64,000 bases of DNA from Pseudomonadota bacterium. Lineage in GTDB: Bacteria > Pseudomonadota > Gammaproteobacteria > Enterobacterales > Enterobacteriaceae. Below, in pieces: positions 30,748-39,400 of this stretch (within the stretch, counting starts at the first letter, position 1; each line of letters opens with the position of its first letter). The stretch lies in NCBI GenBank assembly GCA_018261615.1, contig JAGTSE010000003.1, forward strand, positions 248,001 through 312,000. Reading direction: 5' to 3'. The position numbers were made by a program, and so were the translations under genes. A model generated the notes under the pieces. The model saw nothing but the letters and a program-made list of their open reading frames with translations. It was not told the DNA's origin and searched no databases.

Positions 30748-30800
30748 CTGTCATTTTATTGTAATTAAAAGGTTATTTTTCTGTAATTCGAGCATGTCAT
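30748..30800 (+). promoter_or_regulatory. Pho boxes upstream of ugpB
   Basis: CTGTCAT-TTTA-TTGTAAT (30748-30765) has the two seven-base PhoB half-sites spaced by four A/T-rich bases. A second, weaker copy begins CTGTAAT-TCGA at 30781. They lie 60-115 bases before the ugpB ATG, where PhoB acts on ugp in E. coli. The whole gap from livF to ugpB is 383 bp. Confidence 0.62.
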
Positions 30801-30861
30801 GTTACCTCGCGAGCATAAAAACGCGTGATATCGCGCATTCCGAATAACAAGAGAGATCACA

Positions 30862-32178
30862 ATGACAACGTTACGGCATACAGCTTTGGGTCTGGCTATG
30901 GGGTTAGTTTTTGCAGGCAACGCTATGGCTGCAACCACCATTCCGTTCTGGCATTCGATGGAAGGGGAGTTAGGTAAAGAAGTTGACTCCCTGGCGCAAC
31001 GTTTCAATGAAACACATCCGGATTACAAAATTGTTCCGGTCTACAAAGGCAACTATGAGCAGAGCCTGAGCGCAGGTATCGCTGCGTTCCGTACCGGTAA
31101 CGCGCCTGCCATTTTGCAGGTCTATGAAGTGGGCACCGCCACCATGATGGCGTCCAAAGCGATCAAACCGGTGTATCAGGTATTTAAAGACGCCGGGATC
31201 AACTTTGATGAAAGCCAGTTCGTACCGACCGTTTCCGGTTATTACACCGATTCTAAATCCGGTCATCTGCTTTCTCAGCCGTTTAACAGCTCCACGCCGG
31301 TGCTGTACTACAACAAAGATGCCTTCAAAAAAGCCGGTTTAGATCCGGAGCAGCCGCCGAAAACCTGGCAGGATCTGGCTGCTGATACCGCGAAGCTGAA
31401 AGCGGCCGGAATGAAGTGCGGTTACGCCAGCGGCTGGCAGGGCTGGATCCAGATTGAAAACTTCAGCGCCTGGCACGGTCTACCGGTAGCGACCAAAAAT
31501 AACGGCTTCGACGGTACTGACGCAGTGCTGGAGTTCAACAAGCCGGAGCAGGTGAAACATATCGCCATGCTGGAAGATCTGAACAAGAAAGGCGATTTCA
31601 GCTACTTCGGGCGTAAAGATGAATCCACCGAGAAGTTCTACAACGGTGACTGCGCCATTACCACGGCTTCTTCCGGTTCGCTGGCGGATATTCGTCACTA
31701 CGCCAAATTCAACTACGGCGTGGGCATGATGCCTTACGACGCTGACGTGAAAGGCGCGCCGCAGAACGCCATCATCGGCGGGGCAAGCCTGTGGGTGATG
31801 CAGGGCAAAGATAACGCGACCTACAAAGGCGTGGCGCAGTTCCTCGACTTCCTGGCGAAGCCGGAAATTGCAGCCGAGTGGCACCAGAAAACCGGTTACT
31901 TGCCGATCACCACTGCCGCTTACGATTTGACCCGCAAGCAGGGCTTTTATGACAAAAACCCGGGCGCCGATATCGCTACGCGCCAGATGCTGAACAAGCC
32001 GCCGTTGGCGTTCACCAAAGGTCTGCGTCTGGGCAACATGCCGCAGATTCGCACCATTGTCGATGAAGAGCTGGAAAGCGTGTGGACTGGTAAGAAAACC
32101 CCGCAGCAGGCGCTGGATTCCGCCGTTGAGCGTGGTAACCAACTGCTGCGCCGTTTCGAGCAGTCAACGAAGTCCTAA
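30862..32178 (+). CDS. ugpB: sn-Glycerol-3-phosphate-binding protein UgpB
   Basis: Periplasmic binding protein of 438 residues for sn-glycerol-3-phosphate and glycerophosphodiesters. The 23-residue signal peptide ends in [20 protein letters not shown] opens the mature protein and [18 protein letters not shown] and [20 protein letters not shown] are family signatures with ligand-contacting aromatics. GAGAGATC precedes the ATG. A REP-like array separates it from ugpA, which would favour a higher level of binding protein than permease. Confidence 0.96.
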   Translation: MTTLRHTALGLAMGLVFAGNAMAATTIPFWHSMEGELGKEVDSLAQRFNETHPDYKIVPVYKGNYEQSLSAGIAAFRTGNAPAILQVYEVGTATMMASKAIKPVYQVFKDAGINFDESQFVPTVSGYYTDSKSGHLLSQPFNSSTPVLYYNKDAFKKAGLDPEQPPKTWQDLAADTAKLKAAGMKCGYASGWQGWIQIENFSAWHGLPVATKNNGFDGTDAVLEFNKPEQVKHIAMLEDLNKKGDFSYFGRKDESTEKFYNGDCAITTASSGSLADIRHYAKFNYGVGMMPYDADVKGAPQNAIIGGASLWVMQGKDNATYKGVAQFLDFLAKPEIAAEWHQKTGYLPITTAAYDLTRKQGFYDKNPGADIATRQMLNKPPLAFTKGLRLGNMPQIRTIVDEELESVWTGKKTPQQALDSAVERGNQLLRRFEQSTKS

Positions 32179-32187
32179 TGTAGAAAT

Positions 32188-32258
32188 GCCGGGTAGCGAC
32201 GTTGCCTTACCCGGTCTGCAGATGCTTGTAGGCCGAATAAGCAGAGCGCCACCCGGCA
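32188..32258. repeat. Pair of REP-like palindromes between ugpB and ugpA
   Basis: GCCGGGTAGCGACG...TTACCCGG (32188-32214) and TGTAGGCCGAATAAGC...CCACCCGGCA (32227-32258) belong to the REP/BIME family. Positioned inside an operon directly after the binding-protein gene, they could shield the ugpB message from 3' exonucleases, as shown for malE-malF. Confidence 0.75.
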
Positions 32259-32279
32259 CAGTTCAGGAAGCAAATCGCA

Positions 32280-33167
32280 ATGTCATCATCCCGTCCGGTG
32301 TTCCGCTCGCGCTGGCTGCCCTATCTGCTGGTCGCCCCGCAACTGGTCATCACCATTATTTTCTTTATCTGGCCTGCGGGCGAAGCGTTGTGGTACTCGG
32401 TACAAAGCGTGGATCCGTTCGGGCTTTCCAGCCAGTTTGTCGGGCTGGATAACTTTATCTCGCTGTTTCATGACGGCTACTATCTGGATTCTTTCTGGAC
32501 CACGATGCGTTTTAGTGCGCTGGTTACCTTTAGCGGCCTGTTTGTCTCGCTGTTTTTTGCTGCGCTGGTGGACAACGTGGTGCGCGGCAGCCGGATCTAC
32601 CAGACTCTGATGCTGCTGCCATATGCGGTTGCGCCAGCCGTTGCCGCCGTACTGTGGATCTTCCTGTTTAACCCCGGTCGCGGGCTGATTACCCATTTTC
32701 TGGCACAGTTCGGCTACAACTGGAACCACGCGCAAAACAGCGGCCAGGCGATGTTTCTGGTGGTTTTCACCTCAGTATGGCAGCAGATCAGCTACAACTT
32801 CCTGTTCTTTTTCGCTGCGCTGCAATCGATTCCCCGCTCTCTGGTCGAGGCGGCGGCTATTGATGGCGCCGGGCCGGTTCGCCGCTTCTTCAAACTGTCG
32901 CTGCCGCTTATCGCGCCGGTCAGTTTCTTCCTGCTGGTGGTGAACCTCGTTTACGCCTTCTTCGATACCTTCCCGGTGATTGATGCCGCGACCGCTGGTG
33001 GCCCGGTACAAGCGACGACCACGCTGATTTACAAAATCTACCGTGAAGGGTTTGCCGGTCTGGATCTTTCTGCGTCAGCAGCGCAGTCGGTGGTACTGAT
33101 GGTGCTGGTGATTGTGCTGACGGTTATCCAGTTCCGCTATGTTGAAAGTAAGGTGCGCTACCAATGA
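32280..33167 (+). CDS. ugpA: Glycerol-3-phosphate ABC permease UgpA
   Basis: Inner membrane permease of 295 residues with six helices. The EAA cytoplasmic loop appears as [20 protein letters not shown]. Preceded by AGGAAG. It overlaps ugpE by four bases (ATGA at 33164). Confidence 0.95.
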   Translation: MSSSRPVFRSRWLPYLLVAPQLVITIIFFIWPAGEALWYSVQSVDPFGLSSQFVGLDNFISLFHDGYYLDSFWTTMRFSALVTFSGLFVSLFFAALVDNVVRGSRIYQTLMLLPYAVAPAVAAVLWIFLFNPGRGLITHFLAQFGYNWNHAQNSGQAMFLVVFTSVWQQISYNFLFFFAALQSIPRSLVEAAAIDGAGPVRRFFKLSLPLIAPVSFFLLVVNLVYAFFDTFPVIDAATAGGPVQATTTLIYKIYREGFAGLDLSASAAQSVVLMVLVIVLTVIQFRYVESKVRYQ

Positions 33168-34009
33168 TTGAGAATCGCCCCGGACTGACACTGTTCAGCC
33201 ATATCATGCTTATTCTCGGTATCGTCGTGGTGCTGTTTCCGCTGTATGTTGCCTTCGTGACTGCGACGCTGGATATCAACGCCGTCTATGACACGCCGAT
33301 GACCTTAATTCCCGGTACGCACCTGTGGGAAAACCTGCGCAACATCTGGATGAACGGCGTCGGCGTAAATAGCGCGCCGTTCTGGCTGATGCTGACCAAC
33401 AGCTTCATCATGGCACTGGCGATCACGGTGGGTAAAATCGCGGTGTCGATGTTGTCAGCTTTCGCTATTGTCTGGTTTCGCTTTCCGCTGCGTAACCTCT
33501 TCTTCTGGATGATTTTCATCACCTTAATGCTGCCGGTCGAGGTGCGTATTTTCCCGACGGTGGAAGTGATCGCCAACCTGAAGATGCTCGACAGCTACAC
33601 CGGTCTGACGTTGCCGCTAATGGCGTCGGCCACTGCAACATTCCTGTTCCGCCAGTTCTTTATGACCCTGCCGGATGAGCTGCTGGAAGCCGCGCGCATT
33701 GATGGCGCCTCGCCAATGCGCTTTTTCCGCGACATTGTGCTGCCGCTTTCCAAAACCAACCTGGCAGCGCTGTTCGTGATCACCTTTATCTACGGCTGGA
33801 ACCAGTATTTGTGGCCGCTGCTGATTATCAACGACGTTAACCTCGGCACCGCCGTGGCGGGCGTGAAAGGCATGATTGCCAGCGGTGAAGGCACCACGCA
33901 ATGGAATCAGGTGATGGCGGCGATGCTGCTGACGTTGATCCCCCCGGTCATTATCGTTTTAACCATGCAACGCGCGTTTGTGCGTGGTTTAGTGGACAGT
34001 GAGAAATAA
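33164..34009 (+). CDS. ugpE: Glycerol-3-phosphate ABC permease UgpE
   Basis: Second permease, 281 residues and six helices, with the EAA loop [20 protein letters not shown]. It is coupled to ugpA by a stop-start overlap; the ugpC ATG follows after one base. Confidence 0.95.
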   Translation: MIENRPGLTLFSHIMLILGIVVVLFPLYVAFVTATLDINAVYDTPMTLIPGTHLWENLRNIWMNGVGVNSAPFWLMLTNSFIMALAITVGKIAVSMLSAFAIVWFRFPLRNLFFWMIFITLMLPVEVRIFPTVEVIANLKMLDSYTGLTLPLMASATATFLFRQFFMTLPDELLEAARIDGASPMRFFRDIVLPLSKTNLAALFVITFIYGWNQYLWPLLIINDVNLGTAVAGVKGMIASGEGTTQWNQVMAAMLLTLIPPVIIVLTMQRAFVRGLVDSEK

Positions 34010-34010
34010 G

Positions 34011-35084
34011 ATGGCAGGTTTAAAATTACAGGCTGTAACCAAAAGCTGGGACAGCGGCAAAACGCAGGTGATTCAACCGCTGACGCTGGACGTCGCGGAC
34101 GGTGAATTTATCGTGATGGTTGGCCCGTCGGGCTGCGGGAAATCAACGTTGTTACGTATGGTTGCCGGGCTGGAACGCGTCTCCAGCGGCGATATCTGGA
34201 TCGATACCCAGCGCGTGACCGAAAAGGAGCCGAAAGATCGCGGTATTGCCATGGTGTTCCAGAACTATGCGCTCTACCCGCATATGAGCGTGGAAGAGAA
34301 CATGGCGTGGGGGTTGAAAATCCGCGGCATGGGCAAAGCGCATATTGCCAGTCGGGTGGCTGAAGCGGCGAGGATTCTTGAGCTGGATGGTTTGCTGAAG
34401 CGCCGTCCGCGCGAGTTGTCCGGCGGTCAGCGTCAGCGTGTGGCAATGGGCCGCGCCATTGTGCGCGATCCGGCGGTGTTTCTCTTTGATGAACCTCTGT
34501 CGAACCTCGATGCTAAACTGCGCGTGCAGATGCGTCTGGAGTTACAACAACTGCATCGCCGCCTGAACACCACTTCGCTGTATGTCACGCACGATCAGGT
34601 TGAAGCGATGACGCTGGCGCAACGTGTGTTGGTGATGAATAAAGGCGTCGCTGAACAAATCGGTACGCCGGTGGAAGTGTATGAAAAACCCGCCAGCCGC
34701 TTTGTGGCGAGCTTTATCGGTAGCCCGGCGATGAATCTGCTGGAGGGCCGCATCAATAGCGAGGGCACCCATTTTGAGCTGGGAAGCGGTATGGCGTTGC
34801 CGATTAACTGGTACTACCGCGGTTACGCCGGGCGCAAAATGACGCTGGGTATCCGCCCGGAACATATTGCGTTAAGCTCACAAGCCGAAGGTGGTGTTCC
34901 GCTGGTAATGGATACGCTGGAGATGCTCGGTGCAGACAACCTGGCGCACGGTCGCTGGGGCGAGCAGAAGCTGGTGGTTCGCTTATCGCATCAGGAACGC
35001 CCGGCGGCGGGCAGCACGTTGTGGTTGCATCTGCCGGAAAATAACCTGCACTTATTTGATGGTGAAACAGGACAACGCGTATGA
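34011..35084 (+). CDS. ugpC: Glycerol-3-phosphate ABC ATPase UgpC
   Basis: MalK-type ATPase of 357 residues. Walker [13 protein letters not shown], signature [14 protein letters not shown], Walker [14 protein letters not shown], and a C-terminal TOBE regulatory domain (about 240-357) containing [12 protein letters not shown]. The start at 34011 gives [13 protein letters not shown]; an ATG four codons upstream overlaps ugpE. The stop overlaps ugpQ by four bases. Confidence 0.95.
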   Translation: MAGLKLQAVTKSWDSGKTQVIQPLTLDVADGEFIVMVGPSGCGKSTLLRMVAGLERVSSGDIWIDTQRVTEKEPKDRGIAMVFQNYALYPHMSVEENMAWGLKIRGMGKAHIASRVAEAARILELDGLLKRRPRELSGGQRQRVAMGRAIVRDPAVFLFDEPLSNLDAKLRVQMRLELQQLHRRLNTTSLYVTHDQVEAMTLAQRVLVMNKGVAEQIGTPVEVYEKPASRFVASFIGSPAMNLLEGRINSEGTHFELGSGMALPINWYYRGYAGRKMTLGIRPEHIALSSQAEGGVPLVMDTLEMLGADNLAHGRWGEQKLVVRLSHQERPAAGSTLWLHLPENNLHLFDGETGQRV

Positions 35085-35821
35085 GTAACTGGCCTTATCC
35101 CCACATCGTCGCCCATCGCGGCGGCGGGAAACTGGCACCGGAAAACACGCTGGCGGCCATCGACGTCGGCGCGCATTATGGGCATACCATGATTGAATTC
35201 GACGCCAAGTTGTCGAAAGACGGCGAGATTTTCCTGCTGCATGACGACAACCTTGAGCGTACCAGTAATGGCTGGGGAGTGGCGGGCGAACTGCCGTGGC
35301 ATGATTTGCTGAAAGTGGATGCCGGCGGTTGGTTTAGCGGCGAATTCAAAGGCGAGCCGTTGCCGCTGCTTTCGCAGGTGGCGGAACGTTGCCGCCAGCA
35401 CGGCATGATGGCGAATATCGAAATCAAACCCACCACTGGCATCGGTCCGCTGACCGGCAAAGTGGTGGCGCTGGCCGCCCGTGAACTGTGGGCAGGCATG
35501 ACTGCGCCGCTACTCTCTTCGTTTGAGATCGACGCACTGGAAGCAGCCCAACAAGCCGCGCCGGAACTGCCGCGTGGCCTGTTGCTTGATGAGTGGCGCG
35601 ATGACTGGCAGGAACTGACCACACGCCTGGGATGTGTCTCCATCCATCTCAATCACAAACTGCTGGATGAAGCGCGGGTGCGTATGCTGCGCGACGCAGA
35701 CTTACGCATTCTGGTTTACACCGTAAACCAGCCCGCGCGCGCTACCGAACTGTTGCGCTGGGGCGTGGACAGCATCTGCACCGATAAAATAGACGATATC
35801 GGGCCTAACTTCCGTTATTGA
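35081..35821 (+). CDS. ugpQ: Glycerophosphodiester phosphodiesterase UgpQ
   Basis: Cytoplasmic GDPD of 246 residues that hydrolyses glycerophosphodiesters as they enter through UgpBAEC, yielding glycerol-3-phosphate and an alcohol. The catalytic motif [14 protein letters not shown] and the metal ligands in [23 protein letters not shown] are clear (quoted in part: HDDNLERT). It closes the ugpBAECQ operon and overlaps the end of the convergent yhhA by three bases. Confidence 0.95.
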   Translation: MSNWPYPHIVAHRGGGKLAPENTLAAIDVGAHYGHTMIEFDAKLSKDGEIFLLHDDNLERTSNGWGVAGELPWHDLLKVDAGGWFSGEFKGEPLPLLSQVAERCRQHGMMANIEIKPTTGIGPLTGKVVALAARELWAGMTAPLLSSFEIDALEAAQQAAPELPRGLLLDEWRDDWQELTTRLGCVSIHLNHKLLDEARVRMLRDADLRILVYTVNQPARATELLRWGVDSICTDKIDDIGPNFRY

Positions 35822-36159
35822 GACGTGCTCGACGGCGACGTGCTTTGCTGCAGGTTGCCGTTTTGATTCTGCGGCAGCATATGCTGCTGCGTCGTCATCC
35901 CGCCAGGCTGTGCCTGTTTAATCCGCTGTGAGCTGTTATTCATTTGCGTTTGCAGATGTTGCTGTTGCATGCGGGTTTGCGTCTGCTGCTGTTGCTTCAG
36001 CATGCTTTGCTGCTGTTGTTGCTGGTTTAGCATCTGAGTCTGCATCCGCTGCTGGCTTGGGATCACATACCCCGGCTGGTTTGGGTTATTCGTCGTGTTT
36101 AGCGGCTGTGCAAAGGCGCTAAAAGGCAGCAGAGCCGCCAGAATCAGTAAATGTTTCAT
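35815..36159 (-). CDS. yhhA: DUF2756 protein YhhA, Gln-rich secreted protein
   Basis: Protein of 114 residues with a signal peptide ([17 protein letters not shown]) and a mature part dominated by glutamine, including a run of six and many QQ pairs broken by Met and Thr. It corresponds to E. coli YhhA (DUF2756) but is shorter, the difference lying in the Gln-rich repeat. Function unknown. It is divergent from ggt and convergent with ugpQ. Confidence 0.85.
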   Translation of the reverse strand: MKHLLILAALLPFSAFAQPLNTTNNPNQPGYVIPSQQRMQTQMLNQQQQQQSMLKQQQQTQTRMQQQHLQTQMNNSSQRIKQAQPGGMTTQQHMLPQNQNGNLQQSTSPSSTSQ

Positions 36160-36282
36160 TGTTGTTCCCTCCTGTTGATGCTTCCTTTAAGTTTACTTGC
36201 TTTCATTCATGAAAATGATTTTTTAAGAGTTGTGAACCAAGCTTAAGCGGGAACTGTAGCCTCTTACTTGGGAGTAATAACG

Positions 36283-38043
36283 ATGATGAAACAGAAGTTT
36301 GCGCGTTGGGTGGCGATTGCCGCGCTGACAGCGGGAGGATGTTTTAGCGTTGCGGCTGCGCCGCCAGAAGGGCAGGCAACTGCGCCGCCGCCAGTCTCGT
36401 ACGGCGTTGAAGCCGATATCTTCCACCCGGTTGTTGCGAAGCAAGGCATGGTGGCGTCGGTGGATGAAGCCGCGACGCGCATCGGCGTCGATATCCTGAA
36501 ACAGGGGGGAAATGCCGTTGATGCGGCCGTCGCGGTGGGTTATGCGCTGGCGGTCACGCACCCGCAGGCCGGTAACCTCGGCGGTGGCGGTTTTATGTTG
36601 ATTCGTACCAAAGAGGGGAAAGTTACGGCTATCGATTTCCGGGAAATGGCACCTGCCGCCGCCACGCGCGATATGTTCCTTGACGATCAAGGTAACCTGG
36701 ACAGCAAAAAATCTCTGACCTCACATCTGGCATCCGGCACGCCCGGCACGGTGGCGGGTTTATCAATGGCGCTGGAGAAGTACGGTACGCTGCCGCTGAA
36801 TAAAGTGGTGCAGCCTGCCATTAAACTGGCAAAGCAGGGCTTTGTGGTCAATGATGCGCTGGCAAACGATCTGAAAACCTACGGCAGCGAAGTGCTGCCA
36901 AATCATGAAAACAGTAAAGCGATTTTCTGGAAGGATGGTGAGTCGCTGAAAAAGGGCGATAAACTGGTGCAGAGCAATCTGGCCAGAAGCCTGGAGATGA
37001 TTGCGGAAAAAGGGCCGGACGCCTTCTACAAAGGCGCTATCGCTGAGCAAATCGCCCAGCAGATGAGCAAAAACGGCGGGCTTATCACTAAAGAGGATTT
37101 AGCCAATTACAAAGCCGTGGAACGCACGCCGATCAGCGGCGACTACCGCGGCTATCAGGTCTACTCTATGCCTCCGCCCTCTTCAGGCGGGATCCATATC
37201 GTCGAGATCCTCAATATTCTGGAGAACTTCGATCTGGCAAAATATGGCTTTGGCAGCGCCGATGCTATGCAGGTGATGACCGAAGCGGAGAAATACGCCT
37301 ATGCTGACCGCTCCGAATATCTCGGCGATCCGGACTTCGTCAAAGTGCCGTGGCAGGCGCTGACCAATAAAGCGTATGCCAAATCGATTGCCGCGCAGAT
37401 TGATCTCAATAAAGCCCGCCCTTCCAGCCAGATCCGCCCCGGCAAGCTCGAACCCTACGAGAGCAATCAAACCACACACTATTCGGTGGTGGATAAAGAG
37501 GGCACGGCGGTGGCCGTCACTTATACCCTGAATACGGTCTTCGGCACCGGCATTGTGGTCGGCAATACCGGCATCCTGATGAACAACGAAATGGATGACT
37601 TCTCTGCCAAACCCGGCGTGCCAAACGTGTATGGTCTGGTAGGCGGCGATGCGAACGCGGTTGGTCCCGGCAAACGGCCGTTGTCGTCGATGTCGCCAAC
37701 CATTGTGCTGAAAGACGGTAAAACGTGGCTGGTGACTGGTAGCCCAGGCGGCAGCCGGATTATTACCACGGTGCTGCAAATGGTGGTGAATACCATCGAT
37801 TTCGGGATGAACGTCGCGGAAGCCAGCAATGCACCACGTTTCCACCATCAATGGTTGCCAGATGAACTGCGCGTAGAAAAAGGCTTTAGCCCGGATACGC
37901 TGAAACTGCTGGAACAGAAAGGGCAAAAAGTGGCGGTGAAAGAAGCGATGGGTAGCACGCAGAGCATTATGGTGGCGCCGGACGGTACGCTGTATGGCGC
38001 GTCGGACCCGCGTTCGGTGGATGATCTAACTGCCGGATATTGA
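36283..38043 (+). CDS. ggt: Periplasmic gamma-glutamyltransferase Ggt
   Basis: Precursor of 586 residues (E. coli 580) that is exported, then cleaves itself into large and small subunits to hydrolyse or transfer the gamma-glutamyl group of glutathione. The signal peptide ends SVAAA near residue 26. The nucleophile is the first Thr of NQTTHYSVVDK (about residue 397), and GNLGGGGFML and PLSSMSPTIVLKDGK form the oxyanion and substrate sites. The six extra residues are a small insertion just after the signal peptide. The start at 36283 follows GGGAG; an upstream in-frame GTG/ATG at 36268 is not conserved. Confidence 0.95.
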   Translation: MMKQKFARWVAIAALTAGGCFSVAAAPPEGQATAPPPVSYGVEADIFHPVVAKQGMVASVDEAATRIGVDILKQGGNAVDAAVAVGYALAVTHPQAGNLGGGGFMLIRTKEGKVTAIDFREMAPAAATRDMFLDDQGNLDSKKSLTSHLASGTPGTVAGLSMALEKYGTLPLNKVVQPAIKLAKQGFVVNDALANDLKTYGSEVLPNHENSKAIFWKDGESLKKGDKLVQSNLARSLEMIAEKGPDAFYKGAIAEQIAQQMSKNGGLITKEDLANYKAVERTPISGDYRGYQVYSMPPPSSGGIHIVEILNILENFDLAKYGFGSADAMQVMTEAEKYAYADRSEYLGDPDFVKVPWQALTNKAYAKSIAAQIDLNKARPSSQIRPGKLEPYESNQTTHYSVVDKEGTAVAVTYTLNTVFGTGIVVGNTGILMNNEMDDFSAKPGVPNVYGLVGGDANAVGPGKRPLSSMSPTIVLKDGKTWLVTGSPGGSRIITTVLQMVVNTIDFGMNVAEASNAPRFHHQWLPDELRVEKGFSPDTLKLLEQKGQKVAVKEAMGSTQSIMVAPDGTLYGASDPRSVDDLTAGY

Positions 38044-38078
38044 ATAATTTCCCTCTCCCTCAGGGGAGAGGGAAGGGT

Positions 38079-38570
38079 TTAGCCTTTCATGCGCGCCATA
38101 AAGTACGAATCGACAAACACACCGTTACGCAGTGCATAACGTTTTCCGGTGCCTTCAATTTCAAAGCCGAATTTACGGTACACCGCCAGCGCCGGAGCAT
38201 TATCGACAAACACAGTTAGCTCAATTCTGTCGATGCGCAGCCAGTTGTCGCACAGGTTGATCATCTCGCGCATCAGAGCACTGGCGACGCCACGGTTGTG
38301 AAACGCCGACGAAACTGCCATGCCAAAGGTGGCAACATGGCTACGTCGCGGGTTTTGTTCCACCATTAGCGTCAGGTTTCCGGCAAGTTGATTATCAATG
38401 CAGGCGACCAGTTGGCGGCGCCCTGGCTGTGGTTTCAGGCGATCTTCCCACAGTTCGGCAGGCGGATGCGGTAGCTGTAGCAGGTTGTGATACACCTCAG
38501 GTAACGCATAAAACTGACGTAAATCTTCTGCATCGGGCGCTTCGGCATGGCGTATCACTATCTCACTCAT
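38079..38570 (-). CDS. aaaT: GNAT N-acetyltransferase AaaT (YhhY)
   Basis: GNAT acetyltransferase of 163 residues, matching E. coli YhhY/AaaT, which acetylates amino acids such as methionine and phenylalanine and their analogues. The acetyl-CoA loop is HNRGVASALMREMI and IELTVFVDNAPALAVYRKFGFE is the C-terminal signature. The start MSEIVIRHAE at 38570 is conserved; an extension to 38663 would read into accessory DNA. This is the last conserved gene before the accessory module. Confidence 0.92.
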   Translation of the reverse strand: MSEIVIRHAEAPDAEDLRQFYALPEVYHNLLQLPHPPAELWEDRLKPQPGRRQLVACIDNQLAGNLTLMVEQNPRRSHVATFGMAVSSAFHNRGVASALMREMINLCDNWLRIDRIELTVFVDNAPALAVYRKFGFEIEGTGKRYALRNGVFVDSYFMARMKG

Positions 38571-38627
38571 CCTGCTTCTCCGTTTGGTTAGGTTTACCAA
38601 TATCTTCCGGGCTTTCATAAAAAGCGT

Positions 38628-38717
38628 CAACGGGGTCTGATGCTCAGTAGAACGAAAACTCACGTTAAGGGATTTTGGTAATGCGATTATAAAAAAGGAT
38701 CCAGTGAGGATCCTTTT
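38628..38717. other. Segment resembling the bla-terminator/ori-proximal region of pMB1/ColE1 plasmids
   Basis: This segment reads GGGGTCTGATGCTCAGTAGA, then ACGAAAACTCACGTTAAGGG, then ATTTTGGTAATGCGATTATA and AAAAAGGATC...GATCCTTTT. It matches, with a handful of substitutions, the sequence I know from pBR322/pUC plasmids between bla and the origin, including the GGATC hairpin. The substitutions argue against simple vector contamination. It lies directly downstream of the lipoprotein gene, at the aaaT-side edge of the accessory module. Homology was recognised from memory. Confidence 0.75.
38693..38717 (-). terminator. Terminator of the effector-immunity operon
   Basis: AAAAGGATCC (38693-38702) pairs with GGATCCTTTT (38708-38717) in a ten-base stem with a five-base loop. 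On the minus strand it is followed by more T residues, 12 bases after the lipoprotein stop. It is the counterpart of the plasmid bla terminator. Confidence 0.8.
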
Positions 38718-38728
38718 GCGTGTTGAAA

Positions 38729-39400
38729 TTACCAGTTCCCGTAGGGGTATTTTTTCCCTTGTATGAAGTCCTTTATGTACTGGTCGTATTCATCTGGAAT
38801 ACTGTAGTTGAAGTCAATTCGCGAAGGCACATCCTTACAGGCGTCCAATTTGTCTCCGGACAGCGTGGTGATTTTTACCGGTTCGACCGGCAGATTGGCG
38901 ACCGGGCCGCTGTTCTGAAGCCAGATGCGGACTTTACCTTCCGGAGCCAGTCCGAACAGCAATGTTTTATACCAGGCGATATTTCCTCTCCGGTCTTTGC
39001 CGGCTGGTGTTGACATCGCATCCCGGAGTGACGACGAGAAGGTAATGCGCGTCTCATAGGTCTTTTTGTCGATGATGGAATCCCAGCAGAACAGCATCAG
39101 CACCGGTGGATGTCGTGATTTATTAAACTGAGCGTGCATCCTGACCCGGTTATTCCATATCTGAGTTGTATCCGGATCCCCTGGAGTGCTGTCCAGTGTT
39201 CTGTAAGTAGAAACTACCTTCTCGTCGTCGATAATCAGCGCTTTCGTCACCACCGCCGGTAATGCCCTGGGGGTAAAAAACGCAAAATCAACTTCACCGT
39301 AAGGCATTTCGCCGGTTTCTTCCGGCGTCTGCGCCTCACCCGCGTGGCAGCCGCTGACCATAACCAGCATCAGCAGGGGAAAAAATGTTCTCAGCCTCAT
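38729..39400 (-). CDS. DUF2931-like lipoprotein, probable immunity protein to the PAAR-DUF2235 effector
   Basis: Protein of 223 residues with a lipoprotein signal (MRLRTFFPLLMLVMVSGC, lipobox Cys18) and a soluble domain rich in aromatic and charged residues. It resembles DUF2931 proteins, which often sit beside type VI lipase effectors and are thought to neutralise them in the periplasm. The ATG at 39400 follows GAAGAAGG and overlaps the restored stop of the effector (ATGA), tying the two together. The frame is intact. Family assignment rests on length, lipobox, general composition and position; confidence in the immunity role is moderate. Confidence 0.65.
   Translation of the reverse strand: MRLRTFFPLLMLVMVSGCHAGEAQTPEETGEMPYGEVDFAFFTPRALPAVVTKALIIDDEKVVSTYRTLDSTPGDPDTTQIWNNRVRMHAQFNKSRHPPVLMLFCWDSIIDKKTYETRITFSSSLRDAMSTPAGKDRRGNIAWYKTLLFGLAPEGKVRIWLQNSGPVANLPVEPVKITTLSGDKLDACKDVPSRIDFNYSIPDEYDQYIKDFIQGKKYPYGNW

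Noticed and set aside
35928..36122. Ala/Val/Cys-rich plus-strand frame opposite yhhA
   Set aside because: It is the complement of the CAG-rich glutamine tract in yhhA.
38571..38663. N-terminal extension of aaaT on the minus strand
   Set aside because: The extra residues come from the plasmid-like segment and are not in E. coli YhhY; MSEIVIRH at 38570 is the natural start.
38628..38717. Cloning-vector contamination as the source of the pBR322-like segment
   Set aside because: Several substitutions and flanking native sequence on both sides argue against a vector join, although only a database search can settle it.
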